From the NCBI RefSeq assembly GCF_026013525.1, contig NZ_JAPDRA010000014.1:1-58616 (forward strand): a stretch of 58,616 nucleotides of DNA, read 5' to 3'. Source of the stretch: Sphingomonas canadensis (lineage in GTDB: Bacteria > Pseudomonadota > Alphaproteobacteria > Sphingomonadales > Sphingomonadaceae). Shown here piece by piece: positions 49,068 to 57,792 of this stretch (position 1 is its first letter; the number at the start of each line of letters is the position of its first letter). The notes beneath the pieces are model-generated. The model saw only the letters and a program-made list of their open reading frames with translations, was not told the DNA's origin and did no database searches. The position numbers were made by a program, and so were the translations under genes.

Positions 49068-49572
49068 GATTGTCCGGCGTGTTCACATTGTGGAGCATGC
49101 CGCCCAGCTCGACCGGCTTCACCCCGGCATGCGCGGCCCAGGCGCGCACCGAATGCCCCGTGGCAGTGGTGGCCAGCCAATCGTCCAGCACCGGGGCGAG
49201 CGCGCTCGGCCAATAGCCGATCACCGGCATCTCGGCGGCATAGGCGCCCTCGGCCTGGCTCGCGAGCTTAGCGCGGAGATCGGTTTCCAGCCACGGCGCG
49301 TCGCAGGGATAGGTCAGCACGCCGGCATATCCGCGCGCCGCCGCGGCATGGATCGCGGCGTTGATCCCGCCCAGCGGCCCCATGTCCGGCCCCGGCCGGT
49401 CGGGCACCCAATCGTCCCATTCGCGGCCCGCCACGATCACCCCGTCCGCCTGGCGCGCCAGCGCGGCGATGGCATGCGCGATCAGCGGCCTGCCGTTCAG
49501 ATCGGCGAGCGCCTTGTCCGACCCGAAGCGGCTGGACCGCCCCCCGGCCAGCACCGCGCCCAGAATCCTCAC
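49033..49572 (-). CDS. mobA: Molybdenum cofactor guanylyltransferase
   Basis: 179 residues from GTG 49572. The nucleotidyltransferase signature is LGAVLAGGRSSRFGSDKA (~4-21), with LNGRPLIAHAI, GPLGGINAAI and the metal site YPCDAPWLE (Asp ~95). It joins GMP to molybdopterin to give the bis-MGD cofactor used by DMSO-reductase-family enzymes such as formate dehydrogenase. Its start overlaps the fdhD stop (GTGA), so the two products needed to mature a formate dehydrogenase are coupled. Confidence 0.9.
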   Translation of the reverse strand: MRILGAVLAGGRSSRFGSDKALADLNGRPLIAHAIAALARQADGVIVAGREWDDWVPDRPGPDMGPLGGINAAIHAAAARGYAGVLTYPCDAPWLETDLRAKLASQAEGAYAAEMPVIGYWPSALAPVLDDWLATTATGHSVRAWAAHAGVKPVELGGMLHNVNTPDNLRALREILRGR

Positions 49573-50318
49573 GCCACGCTCCACAACAGCGAATCGCGCC
49601 GCACCAGCACCGCCAGCGCCAGCCCCGCCTCCCGCGCCGCCTCCACCGCCAGCGCGGTGGGCGCGGAGATCGCGGCGAGCAGCGGACATCCCGCCAGCAC
49701 CGCCTTCTCCACCAGCTCATAGGAGCAGCGCGACGAGAGCAGCGCGAAGCCCCCGTCCCACTCCAGCCCCGCGCGCGCCATCGCGCCGATCAGCTTGTCG
49801 AAGGCGTTGTGGCGGCCGACATCCTCGCGCACCAAACGGATCGTGCCATCGGCGGCGCAAAGCGCGGCGGCATGGTGCGCGCCGGTGACCGCGTTCATCG
49901 GCTGGTGCGCGCGCAAACTCTCCGCCGCCCGCAGCACGGCATCGCCATCCGCAGAAGTGACCGCGGTCACCTTAGGCAGCGGACGCAGCGCCGCCTCCAG
50001 ATTCTCGATTCCGCAGAGCCCGCATGAGCTGTCGGTGGTGCGGTGCCGCACCCGCTCGATCACCACCGCGGGATCGGCCAGCGTGATCCGCAGGATATGG
50101 CCCCGCGCCGCCGCATGCGCCTCCACCTCCACCGGATCGCCCAGCCGCTCGCTGCGCAGGAAGCCGTGGGCGAAATCCTCCAGGTCGGCCGGCGTCGCCA
50201 TCATCACCGCATAGCCGATGCCGTTCACTTCGATCGCGACCGGCACCTCGTCCGCCAGCGTGCGCGATACGGGCGCACGCGCGCCGCCGGGCGCGATACG
50301 GAGGAAGCTGGCGTCCAT
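49569..50318 (-). CDS. fdhD: Sulfur carrier protein FdhD
   Basis: 249 residues. The sulfur-relay loop has the Cys pair in DSSCGLCGIE (~99-102). The GDP/cofactor-binding segments include REDVGRHNAFDKLIGA and SSRCSYELVEKAVLAG. It moves sulfur from the IscS desulfurase to the molybdenum cofactor of formate dehydrogenase, where it is required for activity. The formate dehydrogenase itself is not in the window. The preceding gene on the strand is the GH97-carboxylesterase operon, so this is a separate unit. Confidence 0.93.
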   Translation of the reverse strand: MDASFLRIAPGGARAPVSRTLADEVPVAIEVNGIGYAVMMATPADLEDFAHGFLRSERLGDPVEVEAHAAARGHILRITLADPAVVIERVRHRTTDSSCGLCGIENLEAALRPLPKVTAVTSADGDAVLRAAESLRAHQPMNAVTGAHHAAALCAADGTIRLVREDVGRHNAFDKLIGAMARAGLEWDGGFALLSSRCSYELVEKAVLAGCPLLAAISAPTALAVEAAREAGLALAVLVRRDSLLWSVA

Positions 50319-50361
50319 GGCGCGGTGATAGGCGCGCGCGATGCCGCCGAACAGCCCCGCG

Positions 50362-52299
50362 CTACAGCCCCCGCAATATGGCGGCCGCGCCGCCCGTGGG
50401 CGCCAGCTCCAGCGTCAGCTTGTCGCGCGCGCTCACCGTGCGCACGCCCTTCGCCACCGCGTCCGGTGCCGCGCCGTCGGTCCACAGCGTGGCCTCCGCC
50501 GAGCCTCCGCCCAGGAAATCGAGCGGCAACACCAGCTTGCGCTTCGTACCGGCGTTGAGCACGCCGATGTACCAGTCACGCCCCTTGCGCCGCGCCACGG
50601 CGACATATTCGCCGATGGCGCCGGCCAGGAAGCGCGTCTCATCCCAACTTGTCGGCACCGCCTTGATGAACTCGAACCCCGCGGAGCTGGCGGCATAGGT
50701 GTCGGGCGTGTCCGATACCGCGGCCAGCGGGCTATCGAACACCACATACAGCGCCAGCCCGTGCGCGCGCGTCGTCTGAACGAACGGCAGGTCGAAACGG
50801 GGATAGAATTTGTCCGGCGCCACGTTGCGGAAGCCGCCCGGCGTATAATCCATCGGCCCGATCAGCCCGCGCGTATAGGCGAGCATCACATTGTGGGTCG
50901 CGGTCACCCGGCGGCTCCACTTGTTGTACTCGGCGCCCATCACGCCTTCCTGGGTCATGAAGTTGGGCCAGGTCCGCGCCAGCCCGCGCGGGGGGTAGGC
51001 GCCGTGGAAATCCACCATCAGATGGTGGCGCGCCGCCGATGCCAGCACCTTGGCGTACCAGTTGACCATCCACTGGTCGTCGCGGTCCATGAAGTCGATC
51101 TTCACCCCCGCGATGCCGAGCTTCTCATAGAAGGCGAACGCCTCCTCCATCTGCTCGTCCAGCGCCTCCCAGTGCATCCACAGCCACAGCCTCACGCCCT
51201 TCGACCGGGCATAGCCGGCGAGCTGATCGAGCGCGATCGCGTCGTTCCAGCGAGCGATATCGACGCCGGGGCGGCGCACCCCGCCCCCGCCCGCGCCGGC
51301 GTACCAGCCCTCGTCGATCATCGAATAGGGGAAGCCGTTGGCGGCGGCGAAGTCGATCAGCTTGCGCGCGTCGGCGGTGGTGGTGCGCAGGCCGCTCCAC
51401 CAGTCCCAGGCGGTCAGCCCCGGCTTGATCCAGCTCGTGTCGGCGATGCGGCTGGGGCTGGCCAGATCGGTGATCAGCGTCGATCCGATCAGGTCGCCCG
51501 CGCGATCGCCCAGCATCACCACGCGCCAGGGCGTGACGATCGGGCTGCCCACCCGCGTGCGCACCGCCACGCGGAAATCGGCCAGCGAGGGGGAGAGCTT
51601 GAGCTGCAGCCCCGGCCCGCCGTCGCCTCGCCCGGTCAGATACATGCCGGCGAAGTCGATCAGGTCCGCTTCGGCGATGGCGAAGGCCGCCTTTCCGGTC
51701 TCGCAGACGAACGGCAGGCTGAACAGATTATGCTCGCGCAGCCGCGGCACGTCGACCGGATCGAACTCCCCCTCGCTGCTCGATCCGAACTTGCCGACGT
51801 TGAAGCCCCAGCATTTCGACGATGACGGAAAATAGAATCCCGTCCGTTCATACCGCACCAGCGCGGCGGAGGTGGCAGGCTGGACCGGGATCACCGAGCG
51901 GAAGGCTACGCCGCTGTCATATGCGCGCAGCACGACGTCCATCTTGCGCCTGGCGCCCTTGCGCTCCTGAAGATGGACGGTGACCTGGTTATAGCGGTCG
52001 CGCCCCTCCGCCGCGCGCCCCGCGACGATCGGATAGCGCGTGTCGGCGGAAGCGGTCTCCGATCCGGTGAGCGCGAACTCATAGCCGAGCGTGCCCGAAT
52101 CGAGGTCGATCAGGATCGGCGACGGCGCCATCACCGCCTCGCCGCGCCGCGCCACCTGGTAGGTGGGCGTGCCCTGCCAATCGAGCTGGAAGGTGATGAC
52201 ATTGGCCCCATCGGGCGATCGGACATCGACCGGCTGGGCCAGCACGGGTGCGGACAGGAACAGCGCCAGCAGCAGCGCCAGCGCGCGGGTCAGGGTCAT
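50362..52299 (-). CDS. Glycoside hydrolase family 97 protein
   Basis: 645 residues with signal peptide (LALLLALFLSAPVLAQ). The N-terminal beta-sandwich (~25-260) precedes a TIM barrel. Family motifs include GFYFPSSSKCWGFNVG, LTAWDWWSGLRTTTADA, FPYSMIDEGWYAG, VRLWLWMHWEAL, GIAGVKIDFMDRDDQWMV, HHLMVDFHGAYPPRG and EGVMGAEYNKW. GH97 enzymes act on alpha-linked glucose or galactose using a calcium ion. The Asp in KIDFMD fits the retaining alpha-galactosidase-like branch rather than the inverting SusB branch, a tentative subtype call. GGAGGAG is right before the ATG at 52299, which overlaps the esterase stop. Confidence 0.92.
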   Translation of the reverse strand: MTLTRALALLLALFLSAPVLAQPVDVRSPDGANVITFQLDWQGTPTYQVARRGEAVMAPSPILIDLDSGTLGYEFALTGSETASADTRYPIVAGRAAEGRDRYNQVTVHLQERKGARRKMDVVLRAYDSGVAFRSVIPVQPATSAALVRYERTGFYFPSSSKCWGFNVGKFGSSSEGEFDPVDVPRLREHNLFSLPFVCETGKAAFAIAEADLIDFAGMYLTGRGDGGPGLQLKLSPSLADFRVAVRTRVGSPIVTPWRVVMLGDRAGDLIGSTLITDLASPSRIADTSWIKPGLTAWDWWSGLRTTTADARKLIDFAAANGFPYSMIDEGWYAGAGGGGVRRPGVDIARWNDAIALDQLAGYARSKGVRLWLWMHWEALDEQMEEAFAFYEKLGIAGVKIDFMDRDDQWMVNWYAKVLASAARHHLMVDFHGAYPPRGLARTWPNFMTQEGVMGAEYNKWSRRVTATHNVMLAYTRGLIGPMDYTPGGFRNVAPDKFYPRFDLPFVQTTRAHGLALYVVFDSPLAAVSDTPDTYAASSAGFEFIKAVPTSWDETRFLAGAIGEYVAVARRKGRDWYIGVLNAGTKRKLVLPLDFLGGGSAEATLWTDGAAPDAVAKGVRTVSARDKLTLELAPTGGAAAILRGL

Positions 52300-53768
52300 A
52301 GCTCCTCCAGCATCGTGCAAACCGGCTCGCGCAGCCGCGACTGTAGCGTCACGCCGTGCGCATCGAAAAGCACGTGGCGGCGCTTTTCGCCATCGAACCT
52401 CGGCCATTGGGGCTGGCCGCCGCTATTGGGATCGCCGGTGACGGCGAAGCGCGTCCAATAGCGCTGGAGCCACACGCCATCGCCGAAGCGCTTGTCGTTC
52501 ATCACCCAGGCGACGTCCGCCGCATGCGCGGTCAACGCGCCGCCATCCGCCAGATCGAACTCGTAACGCCAAACCGGCGCTCCCCGCCCCGCCAGCAGTT
52601 CCGCCAGCCGCCCCGCCGGGCATCGGAACATCCAGTCGGTCCAAAACTGCATCTCCGGATGCGCCAGCCGCTGGTCCTTCTCCACGGCCGCACCCAGATA
52701 GAGGTCCCGCGCCCGCGCCGCGCCCGCCCCGAACTTCGCCGGCAGTTCCTTGTCCCACTCCACCCCGCCCGGGCCGGGGCCGAACTCGACCCGGTTCGAT
52801 CCGATCAGCACCGGCCGCACCGGCGCCTCGGCCAGCAGCGCGCGCGGGCTCTTCGCCAGCACCGCGCCGTCGATGGTGGTGCGCAGCCATACGAAATCAT
52901 TGCCCGGCGTGGCCGGGTCGGCCAGCTTGCGGTCCACCTCCAGCAACGCCGTGGTCGATCGCGTCCGCAGCGCGTCGGTCGATCCGCCGCCGTCGAGCAG
53001 GCGATCGGCCTGGTCGCCCACCGCCAGCGCTTCCTCCAGCGGGCGGAAGGGCATGCCGAAGCCCGGCGTCCCGCTCTGCAGGATCGCCTTGTGGAACAGC
53101 CCCCGCGCGCCCGGCGCGGCGAGCAGCAGCGATACGTCCTGCGATCCCGCGCTCTCGCCAAAGATGGTCACATTGTCCGGATCGCCCCCGAACGCGGCGA
53201 TGTTCTCCCGCACCCATTTGAGCGCGGCGATCTGGTCCATCAGGCCATAGTTGCCCGATGCCCCGCCCGCCTCCGCCGCCGCGCCCCGGTGCGACAGGAA
53301 GCCGAAGATGCCGAGCCGGTACTGGATCGCCACCAGCACCACGCCCTGATCGGTGATCCGCGATTGCACCATGCCGCGCGCCGATCCCGCCCGGTTCGAT
53401 CCGCCATGGATCCACACCATCACCGGCAGCCGCCCGTGCAGCGCGGGGGTGCGCACGTCGAGCGTCAGGCAATCCTCCGCCGATCGCAGCCATTCGCCGC
53501 GGTTCCAGCCATAGTCGTTCTGAAGGCACGCGGGCGGGTCGCGCTGGTCGGCGCGGGTGCCCTGCCACGGCGCCACCGGCTGCGGCGCGCGCCAGCGGAG
53601 CGGCCCGATCGGCGGCGCGGCATAGGGGATGCCGCGAAACAGGATCGCGCCGCCCCCCGGCGCCTCGCTGCCGCCCACCATCCCGCCGGCCACGCGCACC
53701 TGCGCCTCCACCTGCGGCGTGCCGGCCATCAGCACGAACAGGGCGAGCGCGAGCAGGGTCCGCATCAT
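52296..53768 (-). CDS. Secreted type-B carboxylesterase
   Basis: 490 residues. Signal peptide MMRTLLALALFVLMAG...VEA. Carboxylesterase/acetylcholinesterase fold: ILFRGIPYAAPPIGPLRW, SEDCL-type motif in SAEDCLTLDVRTP, oxyanion VMVWIHGGS, nucleophile FGESAGSQ (~205) and C-terminal His in LTAHAADVAWVM. GGGGAGG precedes the ATG at 53768. It is coupled to the GH97 gene by a TGATG overlap, so an esterase removing acyl groups from the same glycoside or glycan is the simplest role. Confidence 0.9.
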   Translation of the reverse strand: MMRTLLALALFVLMAGTPQVEAQVRVAGGMVGGSEAPGGGAILFRGIPYAAPPIGPLRWRAPQPVAPWQGTRADQRDPPACLQNDYGWNRGEWLRSAEDCLTLDVRTPALHGRLPVMVWIHGGSNRAGSARGMVQSRITDQGVVLVAIQYRLGIFGFLSHRGAAAEAGGASGNYGLMDQIAALKWVRENIAAFGGDPDNVTIFGESAGSQDVSLLLAAPGARGLFHKAILQSGTPGFGMPFRPLEEALAVGDQADRLLDGGGSTDALRTRSTTALLEVDRKLADPATPGNDFVWLRTTIDGAVLAKSPRALLAEAPVRPVLIGSNRVEFGPGPGGVEWDKELPAKFGAGAARARDLYLGAAVEKDQRLAHPEMQFWTDWMFRCPAGRLAELLAGRGAPVWRYEFDLADGGALTAHAADVAWVMNDKRFGDGVWLQRYWTRFAVTGDPNSGGQPQWPRFDGEKRRHVLFDAHGVTLQSRLREPVCTMLEEL

Positions 53769-53886
53769 CGCGCACCTCCCCGCCACGGATCGGACGCAAG
53801 TTCTGGCCGATCCGGCCGTTTCAGGGCGCGGGCGGCGTGTTGCGCGCGGATGCGCCGCCCGGGTTCCGATGCGTCACGCGCACCAA

Positions 53887-53951
53887 TCCTGCCTTGCCGC
53901 CGGCCCCGGGGGGGAAGCCGGCGGCAAGGACAGGAGCCGGTCCCCTGTCCC
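53887..53951 (-). terminator. Tandem stem-loops after the LamG-like gene
   Basis: CTTGCCGCCGGC (53893-53904) pairs perfectly with GCCGGCGGCAAG (53917-53928) around a G-run loop, and the stem extends outward with one bulge to 53887/53934. A second stem GGACAGG/CCTGTCC follows (53929-53951). They lie between the LamG-like gene end (53959) and the esterase gene (start 53768), both on the minus strand, and are probably terminator or attenuator structures. Confidence 0.5.
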
Positions 53952-53958
53952 GCCGCCG

Positions 53959-54567
53959 TCAGGAATCCGCTCCCAGCCAGCCGGTGATCGCCGCGAAATC
54001 GGGCGCCGCGGCCGCAGCCGCCGCCACCTCCGCTTCGGTCGGCGCCACGCCGTCCACCGTCGCGCCCGCGATCGCCCCGCCGAAATGCGCGAAGCCCGCC
54101 AGCCTGGGCGCCAGCGCGATCCGCGCCGGCACCGGGCCGGACCGGATCGGCGTGCTGCCCGCCAGCTTGCCGCCGACATAGAGCCGCAGCGTCGCGCCGT
54201 CCGAAACCATCGCGACATGCGTCCACTTGCCCGCCGCCAGCCGCTTGCGCGCGGTAATCGTGGTCGGCCCGTCCAGCACCATCGGATAGCCCTGGTGGAT
54301 CGCCAGGCAGCGGCACTTGCCCGCCTCGTCGCCCAGCACGATCAGCATCGCCATCCCGGCCGGCTTGGCGTCGGGCCGGACCCAGCCAGAAATGCCGTAC
54401 CGCGCGCCCGCGGCCACCAGTTCCTCCGCTCCTTCCAGCGTCCGCGCCAGCCCGCCGCCGTCCGCCGTGAACCGCGCGTTATACGGCCCGCCGTTGCCCG
54501 GTATCGCCGCCAGCGCCGGCAGTGCCAGCATCGCCACGATCAGTCCGGCCAGTTTCGCCATGCGCAT
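53959..54567 (-). CDS. Secreted LamG/concanavalin-like domain protein
   Basis: 202 residues. Signal peptide ends near LALPALAA. The mature part is a LamG-like beta-sandwich: YGISGWVRPDAKPAGM, AGKWTHVAMVSDGATLRLYVGGKLAGS and GFAHFGGAIAGATVDGVAPTEAEV, the last strand typical of LamG domains. There is no catalytic motif, so it probably binds carbohydrate. Its C-terminal DFAAITGWLG may be a short tail helix. It sits between the sugar transporter and the esterase-GH97 pair on the same strand. Confidence 0.75.
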   Translation of the reverse strand: MRMAKLAGLIVAMLALPALAAIPGNGGPYNARFTADGGGLARTLEGAEELVAAGARYGISGWVRPDAKPAGMAMLIVLGDEAGKCRCLAIHQGYPMVLDGPTTITARKRLAAGKWTHVAMVSDGATLRLYVGGKLAGSTPIRSGPVPARIALAPRLAGFAHFGGAIAGATVDGVAPTEAEVAAAAAAAPDFAAITGWLGADS

Positions 54568-54600
54568 GTCCCGCTCTCCTCCCGTCGCCGCGGGCCGGCC

Positions 54601-55956
54601 TCAATGCCCTCCCGCACCCGCAGCCGCGTCCACGCCGCGCACCACCCGCGCACGGGCGGCGGCGATCGCGAACAGGCACAGCACGGCATAGCACAGCGCC
54701 GGGACGATCAGCGCAAGCAGATATCCGAAATTGTCCGAAACCAGCCCTGCCAGCAGCGGGACGAACGCGCCGCCGATGATCGCGAAGCACAACAGCCCCG
54801 ATGTCGCCTCCGCGCTCGCGGTCGATCGCTCCAGCGTCAGCGTGAAGATCACCGGGAACATGATCGAGTTGAACAGCCCGATCGAAAGCGCGACGAAGCC
54901 GGCGTCCACCCCGCCCGCGAACGCCGCATAGAGGCACATGCCCGCCGCAACCGCCGTGAACAGCGCCAGCAGGCGCGTCGCACGGAAGAACGCCAGCAAC
55001 AGCGATCCCACCATGCGCCCCACCATCGCGCCGCCCCAGTAAAAGGCGACCGCCTTGCCCGCCTCCTGCAGCGATACGCCCGCCACGCCGTCGCTGCCCA
55101 TCGCCAGCCCCAGCAGCGGCACGGCGAACGGCGCGTCGGATCGGCCCCACACCGCATCGTCGTTCAGGAACAGCGCCATCTGGGTGCCGATCGCCACCTC
55201 CGCGCCGACATAGAGGAAGATCGCCAGCCCGCCGAGCAGCGCCCAGCGCGACGAGAATGCGTCGGCGATCAGCGCGGTCAGGCTGCCGCGCGCCTCCGCC
55301 GATGGCGCGGGCGCGGCATTCTCCACCACCCGGCGGCTCAGCCAGAAGAACAGCGCCAGCGCCGCGATCAGCCCGCAGATCCAGAAATAAGCCGAATCGA
55401 TCCCCGCCAGCGCGTTGGCGCGCACCGCCTGCGTGATCTCCGTCCCCGGCTTCACCTCCACTCCCGCCAGGAACAGGTGCGCCCCCAGCAGCGGGCCGAT
55501 GAAGGTGCCCAGCGAGTTGAACGTCTGGCTGAAGGTCAGCCGGAAATGGCTGTACCGGGGATTGCCCAGCGCCGCCGCCAGCGGGTTCGCCGCCACCTGC
55601 AGGATGGTGATCCCGCTCGCCAGGATGAACAGGCCCGCCAGAACCAGCGTGAACACCGCCAGGTTCGCCGCCGCCAGCATCACCAGGCATCCGGCGATCA
55701 TCATCCCCAGCGCGATCAGGATCGTCGGGATCGATCGCGCCCGCGCCAGCAGCGCCGCCGCCGGAAAGCTCGCCACGCCATAGGCGATGAAGAAGGCGAA
55801 GGTGCTGAGCTGCGCCTGCACGTTGCTGAGCGTGAAGATGCCCTTCACCGCCGCCACCAGCGGATCGACCAGCGAGGTGATGAAGCCCCATGCGAAGAAC
55901 AAGGTCGTCACCGCCGCGAACGCCAGCAGCGTGCCCGTACCCGATTTCCGGTCCAT
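54601..55956 (-). CDS. Sugar MFS transporter (FucP/GluP type)
   Basis: 451 residues, 12 membrane helices. FFAWGFITSLVDPLVAAVK, FIAYGVASFPAAALLA, ITILQVAANPLAAALGNP and LTFSQTFNSLGTFIGPLLGAHLFL are the hallmarks of the FHS family (fucose/galactose/glucose:H+ symporters). The protein has the enlarged central loop of the GluP/SusF-like branch. The two neighbouring ATGs (55959, 55956) follow AGGGGAGGGG; the second has better spacing. As the first gene of the glycan cluster it would import the sugar released by the GH97 enzyme. Confidence 0.9.
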   Translation of the reverse strand: MDRKSGTGTLLAFAAVTTLFFAWGFITSLVDPLVAAVKGIFTLSNVQAQLSTFAFFIAYGVASFPAAALLARARSIPTILIALGMMIAGCLVMLAAANLAVFTLVLAGLFILASGITILQVAANPLAAALGNPRYSHFRLTFSQTFNSLGTFIGPLLGAHLFLAGVEVKPGTEITQAVRANALAGIDSAYFWICGLIAALALFFWLSRRVVENAAPAPSAEARGSLTALIADAFSSRWALLGGLAIFLYVGAEVAIGTQMALFLNDDAVWGRSDAPFAVPLLGLAMGSDGVAGVSLQEAGKAVAFYWGGAMVGRMVGSLLLAFFRATRLLALFTAVAAGMCLYAAFAGGVDAGFVALSIGLFNSIMFPVIFTLTLERSTASAEATSGLLCFAIIGGAFVPLLAGLVSDNFGYLLALIVPALCYAVLCLFAIAAARARVVRGVDAAAGAGGH

Positions 55957-56116
55957 CATCCCCTCCCCTGGCCGCGCGCGGCGGCGCCTTCCGGGCACTC
56001 CGCGGCCCGTTCCGCCGCAACCATACTGACAACGCTTACCGATGCAAGCGCCGGTCCCGCCCCTCCGCGCATCGCTCCCCTTCCGCGCGCGGCCCGGCGG
56101 CCCTATTGCTGCCGCC

Positions 56117-57352
56117 ATGAGCTTTCCGATCGACGCCGTCCGCGCACGCTTCCCCGCCCTTCGCCAGCCCGGGGCCGATGGCCTCCCCCGCGTTTACTTC
56201 GACGCGCCGGGCGGCACCCAGACCTGTTCGGACGCGATCCGCCGCATGGTCGCGCATCTGGAAAGCGGCACGGCCAATTCGGGCGGCGCCTTCCGCACCT
56301 CGATCGAGACCGACGCGCTCAGCGCCGATGCGCATGCCGCGATGGCCGATCTGCTCGGCGGCCGGCCCGAAGAGATCGCGTTCGGCCCCAACATGACCTC
56401 GCTCACGCTGGCCGTCTCGCGCGCGCTGGCGCGCACCTGGGCACAGGGCGACGAGATCGTGCTGACCCGGCTGGATCATGACGCCAATGTCGCCCCCTGG
56501 CTGCTCGCCGCGCGCGATCGGGGCGTCACGGTGCGCTGGCTGGATTTCGATCCGGATACGGGGCGCTGGAGCGCGGAGGACCTGCCCGCGCTGCTCGGTC
56601 CGCGCACGCGGCTGGTGGCGCTCGGCATGGCCAGCAACGCGCTCGGCACCGTCAATCCGGTGGCGGAGGCGGTGAAGCTGGTCCGCGCGCGTTCGGACGC
56701 GCTGGTCTATGTCGATGCCGTCCAGTCCGTGCCGCACCTGGTCACCGATGTTGCCGCGCTGGGCGCCGATTTCCTCGCCTGCTCGCCCTACAAGTTCTTC
56801 GGCCCGCATCAGGGCGTGCTGTGGGCGCGCGAGGCGGTGGTCGAGCATGTCGAGGCCTACAAGGTCCGCCCGGCGCATGACGAGGGCGCGCATCGCTTCG
56901 AAAGCGGCACGCCGAGCTGGGAGGGCCAGGGCGGCGTGCTGGGCACGATCGAATATCTCGAATGGCTGGGCGGCGAGATCGATCCCAGCGCGAACAGCCG
57001 CCGCGCCCGTCTGGAGGCCGCGATGCGCGGCGCGACCGATTATGAGCGCGTGCTGGGCGAACGGCTGCTCGCCGGCCTCGCCACCATCCCGGGGCTCCGG
57101 CTGTGGGGGCCGCCCACCATGGAGGGCCGCGTGCCCACCTTCAGCTTCACGATCGAGGGCCACCATCCTGACGCGATCGCCGAACATCTGGCTTCGCGCG
57201 AGATCTATGCCTGGTCCGGCCATTTCTACGCGGTGGAGGTCATCGCCCGGCTGGGGCTGGAACCCGCGGGCGGCCTGCTCCGCGTGGGGCTATGCCACTA
57301 CAACACCGCCGAAGAGGTCGACCGCCTGATCGCGGCGCTGCGGACACTCTGA
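56117..57352 (+). CDS. Cysteine-desulfurase-like protein (class V aminotransferase fold)
   Basis: 411 residues, the 'cysteine desulfurase-like' subfamily of class V PLP enzymes. Motifs: RVYFDAPGGTQTCSDAI, FGPNMTSLTLAVSRALA, LTRLDHDANVAPW, VYVDAVQSVPHLVTDV, and the PLP Lys in CSPYKFFGPHQGVLW (~226). The catalytic Cys loop of true IscS/SufS cannot be confirmed, so desulfurase activity is uncertain. The start at 56117 fits the family opening. It is divergent from the sugar transporter, sharing a ~160-bp promoter region. Confidence 0.85.
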   Translation: MSFPIDAVRARFPALRQPGADGLPRVYFDAPGGTQTCSDAIRRMVAHLESGTANSGGAFRTSIETDALSADAHAAMADLLGGRPEEIAFGPNMTSLTLAVSRALARTWAQGDEIVLTRLDHDANVAPWLLAARDRGVTVRWLDFDPDTGRWSAEDLPALLGPRTRLVALGMASNALGTVNPVAEAVKLVRARSDALVYVDAVQSVPHLVTDVAALGADFLACSPYKFFGPHQGVLWAREAVVEHVEAYKVRPAHDEGAHRFESGTPSWEGQGGVLGTIEYLEWLGGEIDPSANSRRARLEAAMRGATDYERVLGERLLAGLATIPGLRLWGPPTMEGRVPTFSFTIEGHHPDAIAEHLASREIYAWSGHFYAVEVIARLGLEPAGGLLRVGLCHYNTAEEVDRLIAALRTL

Positions 57353-57410
57353 CCGGCAGGGCCGACCCGCGCGGAGACGCGGTAGAGCGGAGGTATCGGC
57401 CCGCCGAGGA

Positions 57411-57548
57411 TTACTGTGAGGCTATTGCGCCCGTCGCCGTGTTCACTGCCTTTCGGCGCTGGCAATTGAGTATAGTGTCCCCGGAATTTACCCGCTGGGT
57501 TATATGATGCGGGATGCCCGGGAGGACGATGCGACGAAGCTTGGCCAT
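57411..57548 (-). pseudogene. RAYT (REP-associated tyrosine transposase) N-terminal remnant A
   Basis: ATG 57548 opens AKLRRIVLPGIPHHITQR, the conserved first 19 residues of RAYT/IS200-like transposases. After about 57492 it runs into unrelated sequence (VNSGDTILNCQRR...) and stops at 57411. That unrelated part begins with AATTCCGGGGACACTATACTCAATT on the minus strand, itself typical of another RAYT-type element end. The HUH and Tyr domain is lost. Confidence 0.7.
57461..57490 (-). repeat. Second type of RAYT-like element end
   Basis: GGCAATTGAGTATAGTGTCCCCGGAATTTA joins remnant A at its truncation point. Sequences of the form 'TATAGTGTCCCCGGAATT' commonly border IS200-like/RAYT elements. 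The very end of the window (CTCAATATAGT) resembles its first half. Confidence 0.4.
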
Positions 57549-57560
57549 GGGCTGAGGCCA

Positions 57561-57609
57561 GCGACAACGCGAAGGGAGTAAAGGGATTATTGCACGTGTC
57601 ACCGTAATT
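57561..57609 (+). repeat. RAYT leader repeat, copy 1
   Basis: A 49-bp unit, GCGACAACGCGAAGGGAGTAAAGGGATTATTGCACGTGTCACCGTAATT in outline, lies upstream of remnant A (minus strand). It recurs at 57646-57694 and 58491-58539 with a few substitutions each. Confidence 0.8.
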
Positions 57610-57645
57610 TCGCATCTGGTTGCGGTTTAATGAGTCCATGGCCTA

Positions 57646-57694
57646 GCGACGGCGCGAAGCGAGTAAAGGGATTATTGCACGTGTTACCGTAATT
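57646..57694 (+). repeat. RAYT leader repeat, copy 2 (solo)
   Basis: This copy has GCGAAGCGAG instead of GCGAAGGGAG and GTGTTACC instead of GTGTCACC. The preceding CCATGGCCTAGCGACGG matches the start-codon region of the other copies, but no transposase text follows. It is a lone element end. Confidence 0.75.
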
Positions 57695-57792
57695 GCCGGT
57701 CTGAGCGATCATCGACGCACTGATCGCCCAGCAGCGTGTCACCTCCGCCCCGGCGCCCGTGGACTAGCGCGAGCGACTTGCGTAACTCAGCG

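Noticed and set aside
53629..56481. 950-residue plus-strand frame
   Set aside because: Runs antisense through the esterase start, LamG-like and transporter genes; Arg/His/Gln-rich shadow text without any domain.
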